DNA of 64,000 bases from Iris pallida (GCA_029216955.1 JANAVB010010791.1:7304567-7368566), one strand, 5' to 3'. Counted from the first letter of the stretch, positions 1-11,792 are shown. The notes: generated by a model from the sequence alone, not told the origin. Program-made: numbers and translations.

Positions 1-50
1 GTCTTGTATATGTGGCAAAATTATATTCACAAATGACAATGAGTTTAAAA

Positions 51-362
51 AGTCATCTCCAATGCAAAGGTATTGAGAAGGCAATATAAAGTAATTTTTT
101 ACAACTTCCAAGACAACTTTTACTCTTCTACTTCTTTTTATAAATATTTTTATTCACAAATGATGATGTGGACATAAAGACATTGTGAAGTACATTGTCT
201 AGATCTAGACAACCAACTTCACATTGTCTTTGCCATGTTATTGCCATGTCAACTCCACACTTTATTTCACATATGCATTGGAGAAGTACTTTTGGAAAAA
301 ATGGTTGTCATTCCTATGTGGCAACCATTTTTTTCAAACTCACAATAGGGTTGGAGATGCTC
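51..362. mobile_element. MITE-like non-coding element (tentative)
   Basis: The two ends carry short inverted matches (CATCTCCAA at about 56 and TTGGAGATG at about 353). The inside is AT-rich, with no reading frame. Such ends are common in plant miniature inverted-repeat elements. The terminal repeat is only about 9-10 bp and no clear target duplication is visible, so this is a weak call. Confidence 0.3.
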
Positions 363-734
363 TAACAGTCTGAAAACATATAGCAACGACAGCAATGCCG
401 GATCAAACCACATTGTGTAAACGCTACAGGTTTTACCGAATCAAGTCACAGTGCTGCAACATACTAGATCATCCATGGAATAATATACTGCCTGCATAAT
501 AATCACCCTCAATGATAGCAAGAGTTGATACCATGTACCATATAATATCGATGTCATGAGCAAGAGGTTGATAAACGCAATAACTATCCTGGATCATGAT
601 AAGTGAAGGAAAGGATAATAATTCTGGTTCATTATCATTTTGTACCCGTAATATAGGGTAAGCAAATCAAGAATGTGTGCAAGGGGGTATCCATGTATAG
701 CATACACCACTAATGCCAAAACAATGCTTAATTA
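363..734. other. Unassigned intergenic sequence
   Basis: AT-rich, unique-looking sequence without a convincing reading frame, repeat or RNA signature. I see nothing that can be named here. Confidence 0.5.
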
Positions 735-784
735 GTTTTCGGAATCGCTCTCACTGAGATTCGAACTCCTGACCCACTCGGGCC

Positions 785-788
<4 letters not shown>
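735..788 (-). repeat. tRNA-derived SINE-like fragment (3' part)
   Basis: Read on the minus strand, this has a B-box-like GAGTTCGAATCTC followed by AGTGAGAGCGATTCC. This matches the downstream half of the fuller unit at 3323-3439. The A-box half is missing and is replaced by the neighbouring TA microsatellite. It is a truncated member of the same family. Confidence 0.55.
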
Positions 789-879
<91 letters not shown>

Positions 880-890
880 GGGGGGGGGGA
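788..890. repeat. Compound microsatellite (TA)n(TG)n plus poly-G
   Basis: About 50 bp of TA passes into about 38 bp of TG and then a run of G broken by one A. The 'proteins' readable here (YIYI, HTHT, VCVC) are translations of the dinucleotide array and are not genes. Confidence 0.95.
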
Positions 891-1208
891 GGGGAATTCT
901 TCAATACTTGAATGTATCGATACATGACAAAACAAGTGCATTGAAAAGTGTGAAACTTGTCTCCTTGACTTGGAAGTTAACTTGATATAGCAAGTCATAT
1001 AACCTGGCAACTTAATATAGGGACTTCATTGAAAAAATTAAAGTAGACAATGACCTACAAGCAAGTTTATCAACAGGTCAAAAGGAAAACATTGCATTAA
1101 ATGATGTGCCATACTCTAATCATATTACAAGAAAGCCCTTTTAATAAGAACCATTGGATCAAAAATGAATGGTCCATATTTGTCATGTATTGATACAATA
1201 AAATGACA
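891..1208. other. Unassigned intergenic sequence
   Basis: AT-rich sequence with no supported frame or repeat structure. Confidence 0.5.
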
Positions 1209-1264
1209 TTTTGTATTGTAGAAGACCCACACACACACACACACACGGGCAGGGGGAGGGGGAT
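1209..1264. repeat. (CA)n microsatellite with G-rich flank
   Basis: A short CA array is followed by a GGGCAGGGGGAGGGGG-type purine stretch immediately before the LINE remnant. Confidence 0.85.
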
Positions 1265-1265
1265 C

Positions 1266-3060
1266 CATTTTCTCTTTACTTGTTCACGTTAGCCATGGAA
1301 TACTTCTCTTGTCTACTGGACTAGCAAGGCATTGGCGGAAAATTCTTCCTTTATACAGAAAGGTTCTGCCACGTCTCGCACTTGATATATGTTGATGATC
1401 TTCTTGTGGTCCTGGAGCCTACTAGGGAGGGTCTGAGAGGTTTCGATCATCATGGAGGAGTTTGGCAGGATATCAGATCTCCATCTGAATAAAGATAAGA
1501 GCATGGTTTATTTTAGTGCTCACTTCTCTGTGAAGGGAGAGCTGTCTGTGAAATACTTGGGGATTCCTTTAACAGTCAACTATGCACGTGATGTTGATTG
1601 TAGTAGCCTGGTGGAGTATGTTCAGCATCGAGTTGAGGGTTGGAAAGCACAATGCCTTTCTTTTGAGGGCTGGCTTGAGTTAGTCCAGTCGGTGATCATG
1701 GCTATTACTTCATTATGGCTTCAGTCCATCATGTTACCTAAGGCCACAATGCGACGGGTGGAAAAAAAATTTGTGCTAACTTCATATGGCAGTGCGGGAT
1801 TCATGCTATTGCTTGGAAAAGTCTTTGTCGTCCGAGGAAGGAAGGTGGAGTTGGTCTCCGTTAGTTGGGAATGCTCAGAAAGGTGGAAGGTATGAAGCTT
1901 AGCTGGAGGTTGCTAATTGGGGAGTCCGTGTGGACAGTTTGGATGCGTAACAGGTACTTACGTGTGGAAGCAACTTTTGGGCTTATGAGTTGAGTACTAA
2001 CGACCCTTTGTCATTTAAACAAATTCTCAAACATAGGAGGGATATAAAACGTCTTATTTCTAGGAGATTCTGGGATGGTGCTGACACGGATTTGTGGTTG
2101 GACCCCTGGGTTAATCACTTGAGCCTGGTTGAACGGATTGGACTGTCGTGGAGATCAATGTCGATGGGGCGGGATAAGGCGAGCAAGGTGTTAGTGAATG
2201 GGGTCTGGCGGAGTGATCTGCTCCCACAAGTGCGGGATATTGCACAATTGATACAGGGATGTATCATTGACACCCAACTGAGAGATAAATGGATATGGGA
2301 TGCCTCCACATATGGGGATTTTGCTGCCAATCATGTTTATGAGAATGTTAGAGAGGTGCATGAAGACATGGCGCATGCAGACGTTATCTGGAATGATGGA
2401 AATACCTAAGAAAATGCAGTTATGCCTGTATAAGGCAATATTGGGAAAGATTCTCACGAAGGATAGGATCCAACAATTTGGGAAAAAACTTTGATACAGT
2501 AGGGGGTATCAAAATTTTGATACCCTCTATGTATGACATGTGGGCCCCTCTTGCTTTGTAAAACGTGTACACATATATGTATATACACATAAATTTTGAG
2601 AGGGTCCACATGTCATACATAGGGGTATCAAAACTTTGATACCCCCTACTGTATCAAAGTTTCTCTCAACAATTTGGGGTCCATGTAGATGACACTAACT
2701 GTCCCCTTTGCAACCAAGAGCACGAGTATATTCTGCACTTATTCTTTCGAGGCGCTTATACAAAGGTTGTTTCGGAGGCTCAGGTTACAAGGCTTGGCCT
2801 CCAGATTGGAGGAGGACATGATCTAGAAGGATGGATTAGGGAGATCACGGTTGTGCAAGGGAAGGTCCGGGATGCTTTCGGGAGGCTTGTGTTAGATTTG
2901 CTTCAGCGATTTGACATGTTTGGAAGGAACGAAATAATCGGGTGTTTGAAGGTTTGTGTACATGCACTATTGGCCTCATAGATAATATAGAGGGTGATGT
3001 TAGAAGGGTTGGGATGGGGGTTAACTCTGGATTGTAATGGCTTATTGAATAAATACAATT
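1266..3060 (+). pseudogene. LINE (non-LTR retrotransposon) reverse-transcriptase C-terminal remnant
   Basis: This is a decayed 3' half of a plant LINE ORF2. The reverse-transcriptase catalytic motif YVDDLLV is readable at 1388-1408. It is followed by LHLNKDKS and VKYLGIPL (about 1485-1575), typical of the thumb region of plant LINE polymerases. Further on are WDGADTDLWLDPWV (2070-2110) and a zf-RVT domain with CPLC (about 2700) and HEYILHLFF (2720-2745). There are several frameshifts, for example near 1410 and 2395. The zf-RVT region is interrupted by a foldback element at 2482-2666. The 3' end runs through TTGAATAAATAC into a TA microsatellite, which may have grown from the tail. It cannot make an active enzyme. 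The LINE call is firm; the exact 5' limit is not. Confidence 0.82.
2482..2666. mobile_element. Foldback MITE inserted in the LINE remnant
   Basis: The arms are long inverted repeats of about 65 bp, sharing AAACTTTGATACAG, TAGGGGGTATC and ATGTATGACATGTGG on opposite strands. The insert is flanked by a direct repeat CAACAATTTGG (2471-2481 and 2667-2677). The LINE frame resumes after it (QQFG before, VHVDDTNCPLC after), which confirms an insertion. A target duplication of about 11 bp would fit a Mutator-type (MULE) MITE; that family assignment is inference. Confidence 0.85.
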
Positions 3061-3065
3061 ACCAT

Positions 3066-3322
<257 letters not shown>

Positions 3323-3324
<2 letters not shown>

Positions 3325-3439
3325 AAGCAGCAGATGACCTCTAGCCTAGTGGTTAAGAGAGATGCATGCGATCCGAGTGGTCTGGAGTTCGAATCCCAGT
3401 GGGAGCGATTCCAGAAACAATTTACCTGGTTCCAAAAAA
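3323..3439 (+). repeat. tRNA-derived SINE-like unit, copy 1
   Basis: It has an A-box-like TAGCCTAGTGGTTAAG (3342-3357) and a B-box-like GAGTTCGAATCCC (3385-3397). The spacing is about that of a tRNA gene promoter. It does not fold into an obvious functional tRNA. The 3' part reads AGTGGGAGCGATTCC. TA tracts flank both sides. At least two more copies with the same head lie nearby. Confidence 0.7.
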
Positions 3440-3452
3440 TATATATATATAT

Positions 3453-3569
3453 TAAAGCAATGCGTAATTTTGGCGAACTTACCTCTACTGGAGGCTCGAA
3501 CTCCCGACCACTTGGGCAGCATGCATCTCTCTTAACCTCTTAACCACTAGGCTAGAGGTCATTTGCAAT
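3453..3569 (-). repeat. tRNA-derived SINE-like unit, copy 2
   Basis: Minus-strand relative of copy 1: it has TAGCCTAGTGG, then GGGAGTTCGAGCC and a tail GTAAGTTCGCC shared with copy 3. A small duplication of the CTCTTAAC stretch lies just after the A box. Confidence 0.68.
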
Positions 3570-3602
3570 ATATATATATATATTTTGTATTGTTTTTTTT
3601 TT

Positions 3603-3920
<318 letters not shown>

Positions 3921-3975
<55 letters not shown>
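3921..3975. repeat. TA microsatellite
   Basis: Uninterrupted TA dinucleotides between a SINE-like unit and a foldback element. Confidence 0.95.
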
Positions 3976-3980
<5 letters not shown>

Positions 3981-4388
3981 ATGCTATAGAACCACCCGAA
4001 TGGTTTCATATTATGGAACCACCCCGTGTTGCATGGGTCGGATTGGAATTGAGTGGAAGAGATTAAAATGTGGTGGGGTCTACACCTTTTAATCTCAACC
4101 ACCAAATCCAAATCCAACCCATATAACATAGGGTGGTTCAATAATATGAAACCACCCAGGTGGTTTTAGAGCATTTCTGATATATATAAACCACCCCGTG
4201 TTGCATGGGTCGGATTGGAATTGAGTGGAAGAGATTAAAATGTGGTGGGGTCTACACCTTTTAATCTCAACCACCAAATCCAAATCCAATCCATATAACA
4301 TAGGGTGGTTCAATAATATGAAACCACCCAGGTGGTTTTAGAGCATTTCTGATATATATATAAACCACCCAGGTGGTTTTAGAGCATT

Positions 4389-4392
<4 letters not shown>
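3976..4392. mobile_element. Foldback MITE with partial tandem copies
   Basis: The first unit (3976-4178) is a near-complete foldback. Its left arm (AGAACCACCC, GGTTTCATATTAT, GGGTCGGATTGGAATTG) is the reverse complement of its right arm (CAAATCCAACCCAT, ATAATATGAAACCACC, GGTTTTAGAGCATT). A second unit (about 4187-4350) repeats it without the outer left arm. A third (about 4361-4392) keeps only the outer right end. Short TATATA tracts separate the units, suggesting duplication through the microsatellite. No reading frame is supported. Confidence 0.8.

Positions 4393-4444
<52 letters not shown>
4393..4444. repeat. TA microsatellite
   Basis: TA dinucleotide run between the foldback units and the next SINE-like unit. 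Confidence 0.95.
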
Positions 4445-4446
<2 letters not shown>

Positions 4447-4536
4447 TGTCCACTTCTTAATGGAACATGGAGGCTCGAACCCGCGCCACTATGCCGGGTA
4501 GCCTCGCTGTTCCCAATGGACTACGGCATCATGGAC
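4445..4536 (-). repeat. tRNA-derived SINE-like unit, second subfamily, copy 2
   Basis: Minus-strand relative of 3603-3711: GTAGTCCATTGGG (A-box-like), GGGTTCGAGCCTCC (B-box-like) and a GTGGACACC end. Confidence 0.6.
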
Positions 4537-4540
4537 ATGT

Positions 4541-4718
4541 TGAAACAAAGAGGGAAGTGCAGCTACATATTAGTCGAATAATTGTCAATGGGGCGGATAC
4601 GGATCCATGGGATGACCCATGGATAGAGCATAAGAGCATGACATTAGTCCTTTGAGGATCCGACATGGCGGTGATGCACAAAGGTGACCGAGTGAGCTGC
4701 ATACTGGGCAGTGATGGG
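4541..4718 (+). pseudogene. LINE ORF2 scrap
   Basis: The translation contains NGADTDPWDDPWIEHKSM. It parallels GADTDLWLDPWVNHLS in the LINE remnant at 2070-2110 and the common DxxFWxDPW motif before the zf-RVT domain of plant LINEs. The frame stops at about 4653 and the fragment is cut by the start of Copia A's LTR. Confidence 0.55.
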
Positions 4719-5011
4719 TGTTGGACTTTGGCCTTTTTATTGGAAAGTTTAGTCCCACATCGGTTAGGCCAAATGAGTTGTATCTTTATATAATAGCTAT
4801 GCTTGTTTAGAGATGCACATGTGGTGTGGAGTTGCACATGGGTGTGCCATGTGGGGGTATTTTTCTAATGGAAAAAGGCTAAATCAACAATGAAAGCATT
4901 CATGCTTTTTGCTCTTGGGAATTAATTTCCAATGGAGCTAAGCCCAGTAGGGACTTAGCGACTCGCACGGACTCGGGCTTATGGGCTCATGAGGCGTAAT
5001 GTGGCATTTTG

Positions 5012-5250
5012 TTGGCGCACTTTGTACTTAGCACGGCAGAATCGTCGCTAGACGCATAGTACGCTTAAGTTGCACTCGTTGTGCTGCCAATTGGCGCACC
5101 ATGGGCGCTGTCTGTTGGTGCGCGGTTGGCGCAGAGTGCGCAAGTGGCGCTGTGCACGCAGTGTACAAGGTGCGCGGGGTGCGCGCGATGCGCACGTTGC
5201 GCGGGTGGCGCACATTGCGCAGGTAGGGCGCGCTGTGCGCCAGTTGGCTT
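5012..5250 (+). repeat. GCGCA-rich degenerate array in Copia A LTR
   Basis: Dozens of GCGCA/TGCGC cores at irregular 8-15-bp spacing make a sharp GC peak in an otherwise balanced LTR. The same array is present in both BC LTR pieces (58050-58425 and 28768-29005). It lies about 100 bp upstream of the TATA box, in U3. Confidence 0.85.
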
Positions 5251-5347
5251 AGATCGTGTCTTTGTACGATTTAAGCAGTTGCAGCACTTTCAGGAGAGAT
5301 TTTTACCATGTCCCGAATGTTCTGCTAACTGGGCAGTTACAGCGCGG

Positions 5348-5360
5348 GCCTATATAAGGT
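5348..5360 (+). promoter_or_regulatory. TATA box of Copia A LTR
   Basis: GCCTATATAAGG is followed by a TC-rich stretch. The sister element BC has GGCCTATATAAGGC at the matching place (minus strand, about 48625-48638). Its position and conservation support a pol II LTR promoter. Confidence 0.7.
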
Positions 5361-5861
5361 TTTCTCTTCTCTCACTCATAACACACAAGATATACAGAAG
5401 TTTACAAGTGTTTTTAACACAGTTCCACAAAGTTCGAGAGAGCAGAGAAGAGCAGTACCTGCGCCACAGGAGTTCGCTGCCATCCGAGGAGTCAGAAGAG
5501 GGAGTGTTCTAAAGTTCTCCGTCGAACTTGCTGGTTCCTGGAAGCTGTTCGTGTGGGACGAATTAAACTTTGAGCAATGGTGATCATTCACCCCAGCAAT
5601 CTTCCATCTATCGCCTGTCATCCAAGTTGCTGCTGCATATAGCAATTCACTTAGTATCTTCTTTTTAGAAGTACTACTGTCGTTTCCTACTGTTACGAAA
5701 TCTTTTTAGATTTTCGTAACTCAGAATCCTCCAAGGATCTCTGTTGCGCACCTTCTTTAAAGTATTGCATTGAAACGTTATTTTTACAATTATTTCATTT
5801 TCTCAGTTTTCCATCGAAAATTGTGCCCCGGCAATAACAATCTCAAAACTTAATTGCTACG

Positions 5862-7802
5862 ATGGAAAACTTTCGTGCTTCGCTAGTCAATCCTAACTTC
5901 TCTAAGTTAGAACAATTTGATGGTGAGCACTATCAAATCGGGAAACGAAAAGTTTTCCTCAATATTCAGTTCGCTGATGTTGATTACGTGCTGTTTGAGG
6001 AACTACTGTTCCAGAAACTGGATCTGCAGCCGCAATCTCTGCGGCTACTAAGAACCATGCCAAATGGAGAAGGGACAATAGCATTTGTAGGCTTATGATC
6101 TTAAATGCTATGGATGACTCCCTTGCTGAATCATATTCAAAAAAGACTGTTGCCAAAGAGATTTGGGAGTCTCTGGAGAAACCGTACGAGGATGATAAGA
6201 ACCGTAGCAAGATATTTCTTGTTGAGAAATATCACAAGTGGTTCTTTGAGGAAAGGAAACCAATGCTGCCGCAGGTGAAGGAGTTCCTGAAACTATGACA
6301 GAAGTTGGATGACACTGGACCCACATGCCATGTCTGCTCCAGCAGGGAGTGGTTCAGCACCTATACACCAACTTCTGAAGTGGTTATGGTGGCGAACCAG
6401 GCACAAGCTGAAGTGCTCGGGATCGGGATAGTGGTTTTGAAGCTGACTTCGGAGAAGTCTCTTACGCTTCAAGGTGTGAAGCATGTACCTGCTATCGCAA
6501 AGAACCTGATCTCGGGAGGCCTACTCTGTATTGCAGGCCTCAGGATGGACATCAATGCTGGTCAGATGATGATGTCTATTAAGTGAACGTATTTCGGGAA
6601 AGCTTTTTATACCGAAGGAATGTTCAAAATTCAGCTTGTAAATCAGTCCAATGTAATTAATGCAATCACTCCTTCTGCTTATACTCTTGAGTTGTGGCAT
6701 AATAGGCTAGGACATGTTCATTATAAACGAATAAACAAATGTCTAGTCTAGGACTTATCTCCAAGTGTGGGGGTAAGGTAGAGAAATGTGAAGTTTGTGC
6801 TCAAACGAAGATCACAAGGAAATCCTTTCCTCGGGTTTATCGAAGTACATATCTTCTGGAGTTGGTACACTCCGATATCTGTGACTTCAAACAATTCTCT
6901 ATAAAGGTCGGAATGAAGTATTTCATAGCCTTCAATGATGACTTCTCAAAGTATACGTTCGTCTACTTGCTGAAGGCGAAAGACGAAGCATTCTAGAAGT
7001 TCAAAGAGTTCAGAGCCGAAGTTGAGCGGCAGACTGGACAACAACTCAAAAGAATAAGAAGTGATCGAGGTAGAGAGTACATGTATCATGAATTCGCATC
7101 ATTCTGCAAAGAACATGAAATTGTCAATGAGTCTACGACTCCGTACTCTCCTCAATCAAACGGAGTAGCAGAGAGGAAGAACAGAATGTTAACAAAAATG
7201 ATTAACTCAATGTTGTTGACTGCGAGTCTTCCAAAGTGCTACTGGAGAGAAGCTACTTTGACAGCCACTTTTATTCCAAATGGAGTGCCTCATGCAACTT
7301 CAGACATTACTCCTCATGAACTATGGTTCAAGGTCAGATCTAACTTGAATGTCATTCGAGTGTGGGGGTGTCTGGCATATGTCAAGATTCCAGATATGAA
7401 GATTCAGAAGCTTGGGACAAGAACTACAAAGACGATCTTCTTGGGGTATGCCGAGAAAAGTGATGCTCCAAGATTTCTTGATATTGAGTCAAATCATATA
7501 ATTGAATCTCGCGACGTAGAATATTTTGAAGACAAATTTGCACGACACAAGAATATTGTTCTTGCGGATATTCCGGAGAACAATGAGGGTGCGCAAGAAA
7601 CTAAAGTTTTCAATGAAGAAGTGGTCCAAGAAGATGTTGTTGTTGAAACAACGGTTGAACCAGAACTCGCTGAGCAGTCAGCGAAGCGTGTGAGGAGGCC
7701 GAAGGACTTCAGAAATGACTTTGTCACCTATCATGTGGAAGCAGATTCGCTTACCTATGATGAGGAGATGAAGACCAGAGATGCAGTTTTCTGGAAGGAG
7801 GC
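5862..7802 (+). pseudogene. Copia A gag-protease-integrase remnant
   Basis: Gag starts with MENFRASL and FDGEHYQ (5862 onward), closely matching the start of BC gag. A frameshift lies near 6060 and a stop at 6296. Next, a deletion removes the gag C terminus, zinc knuckle and protease active site: the text jumps from the FLKL/QKLDD region to CHVCSSREWF. The pre-integrase motif LWHNRLGHVH is at about 6690-6720. Integrase follows with CEVCAQTK, a VHSDICDF segment and VAERKNR at about 7168 (stops at 6586, 6994 and elsewhere). The frame ends abruptly at 7802, where a 4.2-kb insertion begins after WKEA. Known role of the intact family: capsid, cleavage and integration of the copy. Confidence 0.85.
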
Positions 7803-7821
7803 TATAACGCTCCCTTCCTAA

Positions 7822-10376
7822 AATATATAGGACCAAGTACGTGAACATGCCAGTTGCACCTATACGAAGAATACTCAAATATATGGAATTCTCGTATACG
7901 TACATAAGCTGTATATATAAAATAATCACATGCCAGAATAATATTATCTAATCTCATCACAGCTCAACACAAAAGATAATAGAATCCAGAATAACTGAGT
8001 GTATCAAAAGATAGCCGGGTGGACATACCCACTCCAAACAGCTATGAAAAATAGTCTCACAAGATCGGAGTCCAATCTCCGCAAAATAGAATGAAAAGAG
8101 ATGTAAAAAAAAATCCACTAATGTCTCAATGAATGAACAAACTAAAAATCAGTAGGAGATGCCTCGTCATCAATATAGGATAGATCCAGTGCCGCTCCGT
8201 ACTCCTGCGGGAACTCGTCTAAACCTGGAGAGATAACCAGGTCCTCAGAGGGACGTAACAAGATACAAGAAAATACCATGCCATATAAACTGTGATATAT
8301 AATATAAAAAAAGGGATGCATGCAATAGGGTTCCTGACCAGTCTACTGTGAATATGCAGTTGAGATACAATCCTTCGACGCATGAGCCCTGGCTGTAAAT
8401 AGGATCTGGTATAGTCTCCATTTAGGCACTAGTGACCTAAGCACATGACGTTCAAAAACGACGGTGGCAAACCTGAGAGGATAATCATACCCGTATCTCC
8501 AGCGGAGCTTCTGGGTTACAGGAAAAGTGTAATCGAAGCCCATACGTCAGGTATTGTTCTCCCTACCTAATGCCTAGTATCATCATCTCCATGACTGATA
8601 TGAATCTCTAGTAAATGCCAAGTCTTCTAGCATACAATTCTATTGGCAGTTACTCCTATCCGTCGCACGCTCTATACGTATCGGTGGCTAGCCGACTACA
8701 CGGGTACGTGTCCTACATGTGACTCAAATTACGTGGTAGAGCAAGTGTCAAGGCCGTATGAGATATATCAATACCTCATCAACAATGGGTGGTCACTAGG
8801 CTAAGTTAATGCAAGAGAATATAAATAAAGCGAGGAAAACGACCGATAAAGTCGCTTGCACCCAAGTGTGACTTGGATGCACAGTTTTATAATATCAACA
8901 AATAAGAAGTACTAAAAATAACAACTGAAAATAAGAATATAATAATCACAGAGTATGGTGGCAGGAGATCTTGTCTGGTGGTGCGAAGGTGGCAAGTCCA
9001 AGAATCACAATGTCAGCAACAGAAATGTCACAATCTCCAAACAACTCTGGATGCTGAAACAAACATCAAGAACGTACTCGAAATAAGTGATATACCTAGG
9101 AAAAGCCTGTTCAAAAGTCAAATTCTTGAACAGGGACAAAATCGTAATTCGGGTCAAAACGATGTCCGTCGTTGGAACCTTTTTGCACCGAAATACGTGC
9201 CAATGTCTACGGTCTCTAAATTCGTCAAACAACATGTCTACGGATTCGATTTGAGGTGACGAACCCAACGGTATGTCCAATTTTGGATTCCGATGAGCCG
9301 TGCACAAAATCGTCCATTGGGTCGGTTGTGGGCCCGCTAAATTTGGCGTTCCAATCAACCTTCTCAGAATCGGACCAAATTTGACATACGGGACAAAAAA
9401 ATCGATACGGTCCTGATGGCGCCAGTTTCGTGTCTATCCGACGAACGTGCACGAAGTTATGGCCAAGTCTGCAAAACGTCAATACGGGGGTACCTCGACG
9501 GATACGAACTGGTTTCGTTGTGCACGCGCAACGAAATCGAGTTCCATTAGTTACCACACGTCAGCAACACCCATACGCACCTTTCGATGCGTATAGTTTG
9601 CGACCATGTCGCCCGGTTTGTCGGGACGCACGCCGTATCAGACAAGTTTCTAAATTTTTTAATGTTTTTAGCACAGTTTTTCGCACAAGTTTAACAACAA
9701 TTAAAACTACGCACACTAATCGATATGTAAATCTAAAGACTGTGTTTTAATCTCGGTTATATTGACTTTAATGGTGTTAAATTGGTTTTCAAAAATATGC
9801 ACTGGATTGGTCGATATCGGCCTTACAAGTTGGGTTCTTGGCTGCCATCATTACTCTGTTTACACACAGATTTTTGGGGCGACTTTGCTCCGATTTTTCG
9901 GGCAATCACATGGGTTTGCCAGGATTCTACACAAAGGTTTTTTTTTGAGATGGTTATATAGGCTTCGCACTCGACTTCGTAGAATCGAAAACGATCAAGT
10001 AGAGAAGTATTTATGGGGGTCGAAACAGTACCTGTCGATTGTTCTGTTCAGACGGGGTATCCCTCTGTTCGAGGTCGACGATAGCGCTTCCCGGTGATCC
10101 AGCGACGGTGCAGCATGGTCAGGATGTCGAGGATGAACGCCAAGGTGTTGGGGAGGAATTTGCGGCAACCTTCTTCCGCGGCTTTAAATAAAAGTGGCTT
10201 TGAAAACCTAATTTAATTCGAATTCCTCCACAGATGTTCGAGTAGGATTAGGGTTAATCTGCTGGAGAATCCTACCATGATCCAATGGTTCAAATCTCAG
10301 AAGAATTGATGCAAAATTGATAGAGTTTGGGTTTAAAAAAAATTCGTTAACTTGGCTTTATTCCTTCGGTTCAGCC
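7822..10376. other. Non-coding body of element I
   Basis: No frame with recognisable protein content. The sequence style (long, mixed composition, scattered short frames) fits the leader and R/U5 part of a long Gypsy LTR. No further feature can be supported. Confidence 0.45.
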
Positions 10377-10398
10377 GGGGGGGGGGGGGGGGGGGGGG
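10377..10398 (+). repeat. Poly-G run of 22
   Basis: Twenty-two consecutive G residues. This is slippage-prone and may form G-quadruplex structures. It is also a place where assembly length is uncertain. Confidence 0.9.
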
Positions 10399-10460
10399 TC
10401 GGGATGTTTGTGAGTATTGTTGCTGCGGCTACAGTACCGTCCACTTCTTCTTTTTTTAAA

Positions 10461-10466
<6 letters not shown>
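10399..10466 (+). repeat. Duplicated block, copy 1 (second copy 10760-10829)
   Basis: GTCGGGATGTTTGTGAGTA, then GCTGCGGCTACA and CCGTCCACTT, occur here and again at 10760-10829. Each copy leads into AAACTCTC and a TA microsatellite. This looks like a local duplication carrying its microsatellite. Confidence 0.8.

Positions 10467-10551
<85 letters not shown>
10467..10551. repeat. TA microsatellite
   Basis: About 84 bp of TA directly after the first duplicated block. Confidence 0.95.
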
Positions 10552-10553
<2 letters not shown>

Positions 10554-10821
10554 GAAAAACTTGATGGTGAAACTTTTGAATTCCAAAAATATTCTTACAT
10601 GTCTATATTAATTAAAAATGGTTCATTAATTTTAATAAGGACAACTTAATAATTATGAAGACTACCCCTTGATCTTCCTAAAGAGTTTTTCTAAATTAAC
10701 TAAAAAAATATTAAAATACGTGCAAAGCACGTGCACATATGCTAGTATATATATATATATGTCGGGATGTTTGTGAGTACTGTAGCTGCGGCTACAATAC
10801 CGTCCACTTATTTTTTTTAAA

Positions 10822-10829
<8 letters not shown>

Positions 10830-10886
<57 letters not shown>
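10830..10886. repeat. TA microsatellite
   Basis: TA run directly after the second duplicated block and before the foldback element. Confidence 0.95.
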
Positions 10887-10889
<3 letters not shown>

Positions 10890-11260
10890 CGGATCAAAAG
10901 CCCACCTTAGAAACCCCCCTAAAAAACCCCCTCACTCTCGGTCATAATATTAACATTAATATTAATGTTAATATTAATGTTAATGTTAATATTAACATTA
11001 ATATTAATGTTAGTATTAATGTTAATGTTAATATTAATTTTTTTTAATTTTTATATTAATGTTAATGTTAATGTTAATGTTAATATTAATGTTAATGGTA
11101 ATGATAATATTAATTTTAATGTTAAGTTTAATGTTAATTTTAGTATTTAATGTTAATATTAACATTAATATTAACATTAACATTAATATAACATTAATAT
11201 TAACATTAAATTACGGCCAAGAGTGAGGGGGGTTTTCTAAGGGGGGCTTTTGATCCGCTT
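10887..11260. mobile_element. Foldback element with TTAATG/TTAATA-repeat core
   Basis: The ends are inverted repeats of about 40 bp: AAGCGGATCAAAAGCCC at left, GGGCTTTTGATCCGCTT at right, continuing with CCCCCTCACTCT and AGAGTGAGGGGG. The middle, about 280 bp, is almost wholly degenerate TTAATG/TTAATA hexamers in both orientations and is itself partly self-complementary. TA tracts flank both ends, which hides any TA target duplication. The family is not recognised; a MITE is the closest class. Confidence 0.8.
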
Positions 11261-11261
<1 letters not shown>

Positions 11262-11334
<73 letters not shown>

Positions 11335-11336
11335 AA

Positions 11337-11423
<87 letters not shown>

Positions 11424-11463
11424 AAATTCAAAAAATAATATATATATATATATATATTCAAAA

Positions 11464-11539
<76 letters not shown>

Positions 11540-11546
11540 ATAGCTT

Positions 11547-11625
<79 letters not shown>

Positions 11626-11634
11626 ATAGCTTCA

Positions 11635-11701
<67 letters not shown>

Positions 11702-11708
11702 AAGCTAT

Positions 11709-11792
<84 letters not shown>
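11262..11792. repeat. Long interrupted TA microsatellite
   Basis: About 530 bp of TA with islands TTCAAAAAATAATA and TTCAAATAGCTTCAAA. The latter occurs twice forward (11535, 11621) and once inverted (11699). The islands show the array grew by duplication of blocks rather than only by dinucleotide slippage. Confidence 0.95.

Larger units (their letters stand above)
4719..5815 (+). repeat. 5' LTR of Copia A (3' limit approximate)
   Basis: Starts TGTTGGACTTTGG, matching the start of the sister LTRs at 28697 (+), 29284 (-) and 58723 (-, TGTTGGGTTTTG). It contains a GCGC-rich array and a TATA box. No standard iMet primer-binding site (TGGTATCAGAGC) follows, and no complete 3' LTR exists for comparison, so the end is set loosely before the gag leader. 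Confidence 0.7.

Noticed and set aside
728..1010. Frames coding HTHTHT/YIYIYI peptides
   Set aside because: They are translations of the TA/TG microsatellite; the same happens at 3559-3976, 10317-10649 and 11237-11814.
5012..5250. CRISPR-like spaced repeats
   Set aside because: Units are short, degenerate and irregular and lie in a plant LTR; no cas genes are present.
10950..11215. Telomere-like repeat
   Set aside because: The core is TTAATG/TTAATA in both orientations, not the plant TTTAGGG repeat, and it is bounded by inverted ends.
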